A stretch of 64,000 nt of DNA from Burkholderia sp052045245 (GCF_052045245.1 NZ_JBQEON010000014.1:92921-156920), one strand, 5' to 3'. Counted from the first letter of the stretch, positions 54,417 through 62,818 are shown. Translations and numbers: made by a program. Notes: a model not told the origin generated them from the letters alone.

Positions 54417-55057
54417 TCGCCGTTCGCCGCCTGCTGCCGCTGTTCCGGCTGCCGCACCCGCTCGCGCCGCGCCGTGCCGCGCGCATGCTCGCCGTCACGG
54501 CCGCCATCGCGCTCGCGCTGCCTGCCCATGCAGCCGACACCGCGTCGGCGTGGACCCTCGACCGGCTGATGTCGGCGCTCGCGCAGCACAAGTCCGGGCG
54601 CGCGACGTTCACCGAGACGAAGACGCTGTCGATCGCCGCGCAACCGCTCGAATCGTCGGGCGAGCTCGTGTTCGTCGCCCCCGACCATCTCGAGAAGCAC
54701 ACGCTGAGCCCGAAGCCGGAGCATCTCGTCGTCGACGGCGACATGCTCACCGTCGAGCGCAACAACCGCACATACACGCTCGCGCTCACGCGCTATCCGG
54801 AACTCGGCGCGTTCATCGACAGCATCCGCGCGACGCTGGCCGGCAACCGCTATGCGCTCGAGCAGGTCTACAAGGTCGCGCTCGCCGGCCGCGGCGACGA
54901 CTGGACGCTGACGCTCACGCCGCTCGATTCGCGGTTGCTGAAAGTGGTCAGCACGATCACGCTCGAAGGCACGCGCGACATGCTGCGCAGCGTCGCGATC
55001 CGGCAGGCCGACGGCGACCATTCGCTGATGCGCCTGCAACCGATTCCGGCGAACTGA
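54413..55057 (+). CDS. LolA-like outer-membrane lipoprotein carrier (ApeL-like)
   Basis: 214 residues with a cleavable signal peptide (hydrophobic stretch MLAVTAAIALALPAHA near residues 25-40) and a LolA half-barrel (FTETKTLSIAAQPLESSGEL, DHLEKHTLSPKPEHL, GDDWTLTLTPLD). Periplasmic; in aryl polyene clusters it is thought to ferry the lipid product from the MMPL exporter to the outer membrane. It overlaps its neighbours at both ends (ATGA upstream, TGATG with the MMPL gene). A downstream Met (~25) could be the true start of the signal peptide. Confidence 0.87.
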   Translation: MIAVRRLLPLFRLPHPLAPRRAARMLAVTAAIALALPAHAADTASAWTLDRLMSALAQHKSGRATFTETKTLSIAAQPLESSGELVFVAPDHLEKHTLSPKPEHLVVDGDMLTVERNNRTYTLALTRYPELGAFIDSIRATLAGNRYALEQVYKVALAGRGDDWTLTLTPLDSRLLKVVSTITLEGTRDMLRSVAIRQADGDHSLMRLQPIPAN

Positions 55058-57537
55058 TGGACTCGCGCACCCAGCCGCCCGCACCCGTCACGCATCGCCC
55101 GCCCGCGTGGCGGCAGCGCGCCGTGCTCGTGTGGCTGCTCGCGCTCGTCGCGTGCGGGATCGCGATCGCCCGCGCGAACTTCACGGCCGACCTGTCCGCG
55201 TTCCTGCCGCGCGCCCCGAGCGCCGGGCAGCGCGTGCTCGTCGATCAACTGCGCGACGGCATCGTGTCGCGGCTGATCCTCGTCGCGATCGACGGCGGCG
55301 ATGCGGCCACGCGCGCCGCGCTGTCGCGGCGCGTCGCCGGCACGCTGCGCGCCGACCGGCAATTCTCGGCGATCAACAACGGCGAAGCCGTGAACGACGC
55401 GCGCGACCAGTCGTTCGTGTTCGACCATCGCTACCTGCTGAGCCCGGCCGTCACGCCGCAGCGCTTCAGCGCCGACGGGCTGCATCAGGCGCTCGGCGAC
55501 AGCCTCGACCTGCTGGGCTCGTCGGCCGGCCTCGTCGCGAAGGCGATGCTGCCGCGCGATCCGACCGGCGAAGTGACGGCGCTCGTCGGCCAGCTCGACA
55601 GCGGCGCGCAACCCGCCATCCGCGACGGCGTGTGGGCGTCGCGCGACGGCACGCGCGCGGTGCTCGTCGTGCAGACGGTGGCCGCCGGCTCCGACACCGA
55701 CGCGCAGGCACGCGCGATCGACACGGTGCGCCGCGCGTTCGCCGCCGCGACGCACACCCTGCCGAACCCGGCCGCGTACTCGCTCGCGATGACCGGCCCC
55801 GGCGTGTTCTCCGTCGACTCGCGCGACACGATCCGGCACGACGTCGAGCGGCTGTCGAGCGCAAGCGTCGTGCTGATCGTCGCGCTGCTGCTGACGCTGT
55901 ACCGCTCGCCGCGCACGCTCGCGCTGGGGCTGCTGCCGGTGCTGACGGGTATCGCCGCCGGCATCGCGGCGGTCAGCCTCGCGTTCGGCACGGTCCACGG
56001 GCTGACGCTTGGTTTCGGCACGACGCTGATCGGCGAAGCGGTCGACTACTCGATCTACCTGTTCGTGCAATCGGCGCAGGCCGGCTCGCGCGGCACCGCG
56101 CGGCCCGCCGACGCGACGCGTGCCTGGGTCGCCGCATACTGGCCGACGATCCGGCTCGGCGTGCTGACGTCCGTGTGCGGCTTCGCGTCGATGCTGTTCT
56201 CCGGCTTTCCGGGCCTCGTGCAACTCGGGCTGTACTCGATCGCCGGGCTGACGGCCGCGGCGCTCGTCACGCGCTTCGTGCTGCCGCACCTGCGCGGCGA
56301 GCATGTCGCGATTCGCGACGTGTCGCGCGTCGGCGCGGTGCTCGCGCGGGCGGCCGCAGCCGCGCCGCGGCTGCGCTGGCCGCTCGCCGTGCTGGTGCTC
56401 GCCGCCTGCGCGACGCTGGTGCTGCATCGCGACGGCCTGTGGAGCCGCGAGCTCGCCGCGCTGAGCCCCGTTCCCGCCCGCGCGCAGACACTCGACGCGC
56501 GCCTGCGCGCCGATGTCGGCGCACCGGACGTGCGCTACCTCGTCGTGATTTCCGCGCCGACGGGACAGGCCGCGCTCGAACGCGCGGAGCAGGTCGCCGC
56601 GCAATTGCAGCCGCTCGTCGATCGCGGGGTGCTCGCGGGCTTCGAGAGTCCCGCGCGCTACCTGCCGAGCGACGCCGCGCAGCGCGCGCGCCAGGCGAGC
56701 CTGCCGGACGCGAACGTGCTGGCCGCGCGGATGCGCGCAGCCGTCGCGAACCAGCCGATCGCGGTCAAACCCGAGCTGTTCGCACCGTTCATCGCCGACG
56801 TCGAGGCCGCACGCCACGCGCCGCTGCTCACGCGCGCGGACTTGCGCGGCACGTCGATGGCGCTCGCCGTCGATGCCTTGCTCACCGAACGCGCCGGCCG
56901 CTGGAGCGCGATGCTGCCGCTGCGCGCGCCGGACGTCGCGCACACGGCCGCGGCGGCTGCGCCGGCACTCGATGCCGCGCCGATCCGTGCGGCCGTCGCG
57001 CGCGCCGGCGTGCCCGACACGCTGTTCGTCGACCTGAAGGACGAGGCCGACCGCCTGTACGTCAACTACGTGCACGAGGACATCCGGCTGTCGCTCGCGG
57101 GCTTCGCCGCGATCGCCGTGCTGCTGCTGATCGCGCTGCGCTCGCCGCGCCGCGTCGTGCGCGCGCTCGCGCCGCTGGTCGCGGCCGTGCTGGTGGTAAC
57201 GGCCGGCTTCGCGCTCGCCGGCGTGCCGCTGACGATCCTGCATCTCGTCGGGATGCTGCTGATCGTCGCGGTCGGTTCGAACTACGCGCTGTTCTTCTGC
57301 AAGCGCGACGACGCGCAACCGGTCACGCCACCTACGCTCGTCTCGCTGCTGATCGCGAACCTCGCGACGGTCGCCGGTTTCGGCCTGCTCGCGCTGTCGC
57401 GCGTACCGCTGCTCGAAACCTTCGGGCTGACCGTCGGCCCCGGCGCAATGCTCGCGCTCGCGTTCGCGGCGATGCTCGCGCCGCGTACGCCGGCAGCAAA
57501 CAACCCTCATCGTGATTCGACAGGAGCTCGCGCATGA
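55057..57537 (+). CDS. MMPL/RND-superfamily lipid exporter (ApeM-like)
   Basis: 826-residue inner-membrane exporter with the MMPL plan: first helix at ~23-40, a large periplasmic domain, a cluster of about five helices (~270-420; SVVLIVALLLTLYRS, GEAVDYSIYLFVQSAQ, LGVLTSVCGFASMLFSG), a helix at ~440-455, a second periplasmic domain and a final cluster (~680-810). The GEAVDYSIYLF and VAVGSNYALFFCK segments are the paired proton-relay helices of the family. It should flip or export the polyene lipid and hand it to the LolA protein just upstream. TGATG and ATGA junctions. Confidence 0.9.
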   Translation: MDSRTQPPAPVTHRPPAWRQRAVLVWLLALVACGIAIARANFTADLSAFLPRAPSAGQRVLVDQLRDGIVSRLILVAIDGGDAATRAALSRRVAGTLRADRQFSAINNGEAVNDARDQSFVFDHRYLLSPAVTPQRFSADGLHQALGDSLDLLGSSAGLVAKAMLPRDPTGEVTALVGQLDSGAQPAIRDGVWASRDGTRAVLVVQTVAAGSDTDAQARAIDTVRRAFAAATHTLPNPAAYSLAMTGPGVFSVDSRDTIRHDVERLSSASVVLIVALLLTLYRSPRTLALGLLPVLTGIAAGIAAVSLAFGTVHGLTLGFGTTLIGEAVDYSIYLFVQSAQAGSRGTARPADATRAWVAAYWPTIRLGVLTSVCGFASMLFSGFPGLVQLGLYSIAGLTAAALVTRFVLPHLRGEHVAIRDVSRVGAVLARAAAAAPRLRWPLAVLVLAACATLVLHRDGLWSRELAALSPVPARAQTLDARLRADVGAPDVRYLVVISAPTGQAALERAEQVAAQLQPLVDRGVLAGFESPARYLPSDAAQRARQASLPDANVLAARMRAAVANQPIAVKPELFAPFIADVEAARHAPLLTRADLRGTSMALAVDALLTERAGRWSAMLPLRAPDVAHTAAAAAPALDAAPIRAAVARAGVPDTLFVDLKDEADRLYVNYVHEDIRLSLAGFAAIAVLLLIALRSPRRVVRALAPLVAAVLVVTAGFALAGVPLTILHLVGMLLIVAVGSNYALFFCKRDDAQPVTPPTLVSLLIANLATVAGFGLLALSRVPLLETFGLTVGPGAMLALAFAAMLAPRTPAANNPHRDSTGARA

Positions 57538-58436
57538 ACGCGCCATCGTCCGTTCCGCCGCGGCAGTCCGGCGCTCCGCGCCGCTGGAAACCGACGCCGC
57601 TGATCGCGGGCACGGTCGCACTGCACGCCGGCGCGCTCGCGGCCGTCGTCGCGCAGCCTGTCACGTGGCCGTGGGCCGCCGGCGGCGTGGTCGCGTCGCA
57701 TCTCGCGTTGACGGCCGCCGGCCTGTGGCCGCGCAGCGCGCTGCTCGGGCCGAACTGGACGCGGCTGCCGGCCGATGCCGGCCGCCGCATCGCGTTGACG
57801 ATCGACGACGGGCCCGACCCCGACGTGACGCCGCGCGTGCTCGACCTGCTCGATCGGTACGACGCGCGCGCGACGTTCTTCTGTATCGGCGATCTCGCGC
57901 GCCGCCATCCGCAGTGGATCGAAGCGATCGTCGCGCGCGGCCACGCGGTCGAGAACCACAGCCAGCGGCACCGGCATACGTTCTCGCTGTCGGGCCCCGC
58001 CGCGCTGCGGCGCGAAATCGTCGCCGCGCAGCAGACGCTGACCGAGCTCGCCGGCACGCGCCCGCGCTTCTTCCGCGCGCCGGCCGGCCTGCGCAATCCG
58101 TTTCTCGAACCGGTGCTGTGCGAGCTGGGCCTGCAGCTCGCCAGCTGGACGCGACGCGGCTTCGACACGCGTGCGCACGATGCGGACACCATCACGCGCC
58201 GCCTGCTGAACGGCCTTGCCGCGCGCGACATCCTGCTCGTGCACGACGGCCACGCGGCCCGCGACGCGCGCGGCGAACCGGTTGTGCTCGACGTGCTGCC
58301 GGCGCTGCTGCGCGCAGCCGCCGACGCGCGGTTGCAATGGACCACGCTGCGCGCCGCGCTCGCGCCCGAGCCACTCGAGCCACTCGAGCCGCCCGGCCAG
58401 CCGGGCATGGCGGCCCGCCCGTTTGATAAAATCTGA
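57534..58436 (+). CDS. NodB-type polysaccharide deacetylase in the aryl-polyene-like operon
   Basis: 300 residues: an N-terminal membrane part with two hydrophobic segments (~22-42 and ~48-65) and a NodB homology domain (~80-285). Motif 1 is LTIDDGPDPD, motif 2 is ENHSQRHRH and a motif 3-like FFRAPAG follows, so the metal site Asp-His-His and catalytic Asp are intact. Coupled by ATGA to the MMPL gene. A sugar deacetylase is not a usual aryl polyene gene, so the product may carry an N-acetylated sugar placed by the GT2. A 9-base repeat at the 3' end (58368-58394) encodes Glu-Pro-Leu units. Confidence 0.85.
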   Translation: MNAPSSVPPRQSGAPRRWKPTPLIAGTVALHAGALAAVVAQPVTWPWAAGGVVASHLALTAAGLWPRSALLGPNWTRLPADAGRRIALTIDDGPDPDVTPRVLDLLDRYDARATFFCIGDLARRHPQWIEAIVARGHAVENHSQRHRHTFSLSGPAALRREIVAAQQTLTELAGTRPRFFRAPAGLRNPFLEPVLCELGLQLASWTRRGFDTRAHDADTITRRLLNGLAARDILLVHDGHAARDARGEPVVLDVLPALLRAAADARLQWTTLRAALAPEPLEPLEPPGQPGMAARPFDKI

Positions 58437-58499
58437 CCACGTCCGGCGCGCTCGCCAGCCCTGCCGCGGCGCCCGTTCCGGCCACCGGATGCGACCCTC

Positions 58500-59723
58500 G
58501 TGAAACCTCTCCTGCTCTCGCACTTCACCGCCACCAGCTGCATCGGCCGCGGCCTCGACGCGACCCTCGACGCGCTGCGCCACGCGCGCGGCGGGCTCAC
58601 GCCGTGCGACTTCGAGCGCGCCGATCTCGACACCTGGATCGGCGCCGTGGACGGCGTCGATGCGCAGCCCGTGCGCGCAGATCTCGCCGGCTTCGACTGC
58701 CGCAACAACCGCCTCGCGCAGCTGGGGCTCCGGCAGGACGGCTTCGACGCGCACGTCGCGGCGGCCGTGTCGCGTTACGGCGCCGAGCGCGTCGGCGTGT
58801 TCGTCGGCACGAGCACATCCGGCATCCTCGAAACCGAACGCGCGTACACGCAGCGCGATCCGGCGAGCGGCGCGCTGCCCGCCGGGCTCCGCTATGCGGA
58901 TACGCACAATCCGTATGCGCCGGCCGCGTTCGTGCGCGCGTATTTCGCGCTGCGCGGGCCCGCGATGGCGGTCTCGTCCGCGTGCTCGTCCGGCGCGAAG
59001 GTATTCGGGTCCGCACGCCGGATGATCGAAGCAGGACTGATCGACGCGGCCATCGTCGGCGGCGTCGATTCGCTGTGCCTGACGACGCTGTACGGCTTCA
59101 ATTCGCTCGAGTTGCTGTCGCGCCGGCCGTGCCGGCCGTTCGACGTCGCGCGCGACGGCATCTCGATCGGCGAAGCGGCCGCATTCGCACTCCTCGAACG
59201 CGTGCCCGATGCGCCCGCCGCACTCGACGATGACGCGATCCTGCTGCTCGGCATCGGCGAATCGAGCGATGCGCATCACATGTCGTCGCCGCATCCGGAA
59301 GGGCTCGGCGCGCGCGTCGCGATCGAACAGGCGCTCGCTTCGGCCGGCCTTGCTGCAACCGACATCGACTACGTGAACCTGCACGGCACCGCGACGCCCA
59401 GCAACGATGCCGCCGAAAGCCGCGCGGTCGGCGCGCTGCTCGCGCGCACGCCGTGCAGCTCGACGAAAGGGGCGACCGGTCACACGCTCGGCGCCGCCGG
59501 CGCGCTCGAAGCGGTCATCGCCGCGCTCGCGCTGCGCGAGCAGTTCGTGCCGGCCGGCGTCAACACCACGCACCCCGATCCGGCGCTGGTCGCCGACTAC
59601 GTGCTCGCGAGCCGCGCTGCGCACATGCGCGCGGTCCTCTCCAATTCGTTCGGTTTCGGCGGCACGAACTGCAGCCTGATCCTCGGCAGCGCCGAGCATG
59701 CGGGCCATCGGGAGCCGACATGA
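58500..59723 (+). CDS. Beta-ketoacyl-ACP synthase (FabF-like, ApeO-like)
   Basis: 407-residue condensing enzyme. The triad is complete: Cys162 in VSSACSSGAKVF, His295 in NLHGTATPSND and His328 in GATGHTLGAAG, so it should elongate ACP-bound chains with malonyl-ACP. It starts at GTG 58500 after a 63-base gap, the only non-overlapping junction in the plus operon between 50987 and 61056, which could allow a separate ribosome entry or internal promoter. Its stop overlaps the next gene, as expected for a KS/chain-length-factor pair. Confidence 0.9.
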   Translation: MKPLLLSHFTATSCIGRGLDATLDALRHARGGLTPCDFERADLDTWIGAVDGVDAQPVRADLAGFDCRNNRLAQLGLRQDGFDAHVAAAVSRYGAERVGVFVGTSTSGILETERAYTQRDPASGALPAGLRYADTHNPYAPAAFVRAYFALRGPAMAVSSACSSGAKVFGSARRMIEAGLIDAAIVGGVDSLCLTTLYGFNSLELLSRRPCRPFDVARDGISIGEAAAFALLERVPDAPAALDDDAILLLGIGESSDAHHMSSPHPEGLGARVAIEQALASAGLAATDIDYVNLHGTATPSNDAAESRAVGALLARTPCSSTKGATGHTLGAAGALEAVIAALALREQFVPAGVNTTHPDPALVADYVLASRAAHMRAVLSNSFGFGGTNCSLILGSAEHAGHREPT

Positions 59724-60538
59724 CCCTCACCGCCTTCATCGAAAGCGTCGGCCTCGTCGGGCCGGGGCTGAACGACTGGCCGCACGCGACCGACGTGCTC
59801 GCGGGCCGCGCGGCCTACGCGAGCGCGCGCACGGTGCTGTCGCCGCCGGCCAGCCTGCCGCCGGCGGAACGGCGCCGCACCGGCGCCGTCGTGCGCATCG
59901 CGCTCGCGGCCGGCCTGGAAGCGGTCGCGGCAAGCGGACGCGATGCGGCCACGCTCGCGACCGTGTTCAGCGCGTCCGGCGGCGACGGCCCGAACTGCCA
60001 CGCGATCTGCGCGACCCTCGCCGGCGATGATCGCCACCTGTCGCCCACGCGCTTTCACAACTCGGTGCACAACGCGCCGGCCGGCTACTGGAGCATCGCG
60101 ACCCGCTCGATGGCAACGTCGAACGTGCTGTGCGCGCACGACGGCAGCTTTGCCGCCGGCCTGCTCGAGAGCCTGTGCCAGGTCGCGGTCGAGCGCGTGC
60201 CGAGCCTGCTGATCGCGTACGACACCGATTACCCGGAGCCGCTGCACGCGGTGCGGCCGATCGTCGACGCATTCGGCGTCGCGCTCGTGCTCGCACCCGA
60301 CGCGAACGCACGCACGCTCGCGCGCATCGACGTGCAGCTCACCGACGCACCGGCGACGCCGCTCGCGAACCCGGAGCTCGACGCGCTGCGCACCGGCAAT
60401 CCGGCCGCGCGTGCGCTGCCGCTGCTCGCCGCGCTCGCCGCGCGGCATGCGACGCGCATCGTGCTCGACTATCTGGCGGATACGCGCGTGCAGGTCGATA
60501 TCGCGCTGCCGGATGCCACCACGGAGCCCCCGCAATGA
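59720..60538 (+). CDS. Beta-ketoacyl synthase-like chain length factor (ApeC-like)
   Basis: 272-residue shortened ketosynthase of the Ketoacyl-synt_2 type. The family signature HNSVHNAPAGYWSIA is present, but there is no Cys-His-His triad and the C-terminal half of a ketosynthase is missing. In aryl polyene synthases such a protein pairs with the active KS as a heterodimer and sets chain length. ATGA overlap at both ends (with the KS before and the dehydratase after) fits equimolar production. Confidence 0.85.
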   Translation: MTLTAFIESVGLVGPGLNDWPHATDVLAGRAAYASARTVLSPPASLPPAERRRTGAVVRIALAAGLEAVAASGRDAATLATVFSASGGDGPNCHAICATLAGDDRHLSPTRFHNSVHNAPAGYWSIATRSMATSNVLCAHDGSFAAGLLESLCQVAVERVPSLLIAYDTDYPEPLHAVRPIVDAFGVALVLAPDANARTLARIDVQLTDAPATPLANPELDALRTGNPAARALPLLAALAARHATRIVLDYLADTRVQVDIALPDATTEPPQ

Positions 60539-61056
60539 CGACGCCCATCGCGACGCCGACAGCGACGCTCGACCACGCCTGGATCGCCGCGCGCATTCCG
60601 CATGCGGGGTCGATGTGCGTGCTCGATCACGTCGAAGCCTGGGATGCCGCGCGCATCCGCTGCAGCGCGACGAGCCACCGCGACCCGCACAATCCGCTGC
60701 GCTCGCGCGGCCGGCTCGCGTCGGTCTGCGGCATCGAATACGCGGCGCAGGCGATGGCCGTGCACGGCGCGCTGCTCGGCGCGCAACAGGCGCAGACGGA
60801 CCCCGCGCGGCCGCGCGTCGGCTATCTCGCGAGCGTGCGCGGCGTCGATGCGTTCGTCGATCGGCTCGACACGTTCGCGCTGCCGCTGACCGTCGATGCC
60901 GAACGTATCGGCGGCGATGGCCGCTCCGTGCTGTACGGCTTCGCGCTACGCTGCGGCGAGCGCGTGCTGCTCAGTGGCCGTGCCGCGGTGATGCTCGATG
61001 CATCGGCGGCCGGCGCCTTTGTTCCGCCGCCGGCAGGCTGCGCGGACCCTCGATGA
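60535..61056 (+). CDS. Hotdog 3-hydroxyacyl-ACP dehydratase (ApeP-like)
   Basis: 173-residue hotdog protein. IPHAGSMCVLDHVEAWD (His23) and VCGIEYAAQAMAVHGAL are typical for the ApeP type dehydratases of aryl polyene clusters, which remove water from the growing 3-hydroxyacyl-ACP to leave conjugated double bonds. It works beside the ApeI-like domain of the ligase fusion. Coupled by ATGA to the chain length factor; its own stop overlaps an ATG of the next reading frame (61053). Confidence 0.85.
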   Translation: MTTPIATPTATLDHAWIAARIPHAGSMCVLDHVEAWDAARIRCSATSHRDPHNPLRSRGRLASVCGIEYAAQAMAVHGALLGAQQAQTDPARPRVGYLASVRGVDAFVDRLDTFALPLTVDAERIGGDGRSVLYGFALRCGERVLLSGRAAVMLDASAAGAFVPPPAGCADPR

Positions 61057-61079
61057 ATTTGCCCCAAGGAAGCCAGGCC

Positions 61080-61373
61080 GTGAAAGTACGTCAGTTCATT
61101 TGCACCGCGTTCGTTCTTGCGCTGATCAGCCCGATCGCACACGCGGACATGTCGGAAGTGAAGCAGGACATCAAGCGCGATTCGAAGGAAGCCGCGCACA
61201 AGACCGGCGAGGCCGCGCGCGACTTCGGCCATGCGACCGCGAGCGCCGCGAAGACGGTCGGCCACGGCATCGCGCATGCGTCGCGCGAGGGCTGGGATGC
61301 CACCAAGCGCACGACGAAGCGGATCTTCCACAAGAACGATTCGGGCGCAGGCGCGGAGAAGAAGAGCGATTGA
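61080..61373 (+). CDS. Small secreted Ala/Lys-rich helical protein
   Basis: 97 residues starting at GTG 61080, which has AAGGAAG upstream and opens a clean signal peptide (KVRQFICTAFVLALISPIAHA). ATG 61053 would add nine residues and overlap the previous stop by ATGA; either is possible. The mature part is one long charged amphipathic helix with spaced repeats of Lys/Ala/His-Ala (SKEAAHKTGEAARDFGHATA, then AAKTVGHGIAHASREGWDA), like LEA or YtxH-type proteins. No known family. Last gene of the cluster operon; perhaps a periplasmic accessory. Confidence 0.7.
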   Translation: MKVRQFICTAFVLALISPIAHADMSEVKQDIKRDSKEAAHKTGEAARDFGHATASAAKTVGHGIAHASREGWDATKRTTKRIFHKNDSGAGAEKKSD

Positions 61374-61459
61374 GCGTGAGCGTGCCGCGCACCGCCGGCG
61401 GGATGTGCGGGATGCGGCACGGCGCCCGAACGCGCCGCTGCCGCACCGCTACCGTCATG

Positions 61460-61660
61460 TCATCGCGCGCCGCTGCGGGTGCGGCGCGCCGGCCCGCGCG
61501 CGAGGCTCTTGCCGTACGCGACGAGCCAGCAATCGCGATGATCGAAGTTTCGCAGCAACCGCGCGCGGCGCCGCTCGAGCCAGTGAAGCGCGATCGCCAT
61601 CGTCAGCGCGACGGCCAGTGCCGAGCCGCCGATCGCGAGTCCCATCCAGGTGTCGCCCAT
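61460..61660 (-). CDS. Small single-span membrane protein, unknown
   Basis: 66 residues from ATG 61660, preceded by GGAGGAGG, an almost ideal ribosome site. One membrane helix (residues ~7-27; LAIGGSALAVALTMAIALHWL) is followed by a basic cytosolic tail (ERRRARLLRNF, then CWLVAYGKSLARG). No family recognised. It lies between the convergent end of the aryl-polyene-like operon and phaB, on the phaB strand, 197 bases after phaB. Confidence 0.6.
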   Translation of the reverse strand: MGDTWMGLAIGGSALAVALTMAIALHWLERRRARLLRNFDHRDCWLVAYGKSLARGPARRTRSGAR

Positions 61661-61857
61661 GCCTCCTCCGGAATACGGGGCCGGCACGGCGCGCGTACCG
61701 CGACACGGTAGCCGGAGCGCGGGCGCATGCGGCCCGCCGCATGCGCGGCGAGCCTCGTCCGTGATCCGTCATCGCGCGCGTGCGCGCCGCCCCGGCGCTG
61801 GATACAACGGGAGCACGGCCCGGACGCGCGCGCGAACGCCGCCCGGGCCGCCGCGCG

Positions 61858-62601
61858 TCAATTCATGTGCTGGCCGCCGTTGATCGCGATGTTGGAGCCC
61901 GTCACGAAACCGGCGTCCTCCGAACACAGATACGCGACCAGCGCCGCGACTTCCTCGGGCTGACCGAGCCGCCCCGCCGGAATCTGCGGCAGGATCTTCG
62001 TATCGAGGATGTCCTGCGGGATCGCCGTCACCATCTTCGTCGCGAGATAGCCCGGCGACACCGTGTTCACCGTCACGCCCTTGCGCGCGATCTCGAGCGC
62101 GAGCGATTTCGTGAAGCCGTGCATGCCGGCCTTCGCGGCCGCGTAGTTGGTCTGGCCGACCGACCCCTTCGAGCCGTTGACCGACGCGATGTTGACGATG
62201 CGGCCCCAGCCGCGCTCGACCATGCCGTCGCAGACCGGCTTCGTCATGTTGAACACGGAATCGAGGTTGGTGCGGATGACCGCGTCCCAGTTGACCTTGT
62301 CGAGCTTGCGCAGCGTCATGTCGCGCGTGATGCCCGCATTGTTCACCAGGATGTCGACCGGGCCGACGTCCCGGACGATCTTCTCGATGCACTGCTGGCA
62401 CGAATCGTGGTCGGCCACATCCACCGGATACGCGTGGAATTCGCGGCCGGCCGCGTGCATCTCGGTCAGCCAGCGATCGGCGCCGGTATTGCTCGGCGAA
62501 TACGTGACGACGACCTGGTAGCCCGCATCGTTCAACCGGATGCTGATCGCTTCGCCAAGACCGCCCATCCCACCCGTCACAACTGCAATTCGCTTAGTCA
62601 T
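61858..62601 (-). CDS. phaB: Acetoacetyl-CoA reductase (PhaB/PhbB)
   Basis: 247-residue NADPH-dependent short-chain dehydrogenase that reduces acetoacetyl-CoA to (R)-3-hydroxybutyryl-CoA for polyhydroxybutyrate. Cofactor loop VTGGMGGLGEAI, then NNAGITRD, the Ser in NIASVNGSKGSVGQ, Tyr-Lys in NYAAAKAGMHGF and the end INGGQHMN mark PhaB. The sequence differs noticeably from the PhaB1 type as I remember it and looks more like the PhaB2/3 paralogues. It follows phaA on the same strand after 217 bases. Neither phaC nor phaR is next to it. Confidence 0.9.
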   Translation of the reverse strand: MTKRIAVVTGGMGGLGEAISIRLNDAGYQVVVTYSPSNTGADRWLTEMHAAGREFHAYPVDVADHDSCQQCIEKIVRDVGPVDILVNNAGITRDMTLRKLDKVNWDAVIRTNLDSVFNMTKPVCDGMVERGWGRIVNIASVNGSKGSVGQTNYAAAKAGMHGFTKSLALEIARKGVTVNTVSPGYLATKMVTAIPQDILDTKILPQIPAGRLGQPEEVAALVAYLCSEDAGFVTGSNIAINGGQHMN

Positions 62602-62636
62602 CCTATTGTTCACCGACAAGAAAAGTATTCAATGAT

Positions 62637-62794
62637 GCGCGACGGCTGCATGGCACATGCCGCCGTCGCGCCGCTGCGATGCGCTGCCGTCCGCAAGACG
62701 GACGCGGCGCGCATCGGAACATCACGCTTGTTGTTGGTAGCGTGTTGCGCGCGAAGCTCGCTTCGCGCGTGTGCGGCGCAGGCCGGCGCCGCAC
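62637..62794 (-). repeat. Three perfect hairpins in the phaA-phaB gap
   Basis: Within the 217-base gap are three perfect stems: ten pairs (62637-62646 with 62662-62671), nine pairs (62748-62756 with 62761-62769) and nine pairs (62771-62779 with 62786-62794). None is followed by a U tract, so they look like RNA processing or stabilising elements, not simple terminators. Confidence 0.6.
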
Positions 62795-62818
62795 GCGTGC
62801 ACTATCGCCAGACCCGCT

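Noticed and set aside
54868..57621. 917-codon open frame on minus opposite the MMPL exporter
   Set aside because: Arg/Gln/Asp-rich antisense product without membrane segments or known motifs.
61381..61421. Inverted repeat CGTGCCGC/GCGGCACG after the polyene operon as terminator
   Set aside because: The loop is 25 bases and no U tract follows; probably chance in GC-rich DNA.
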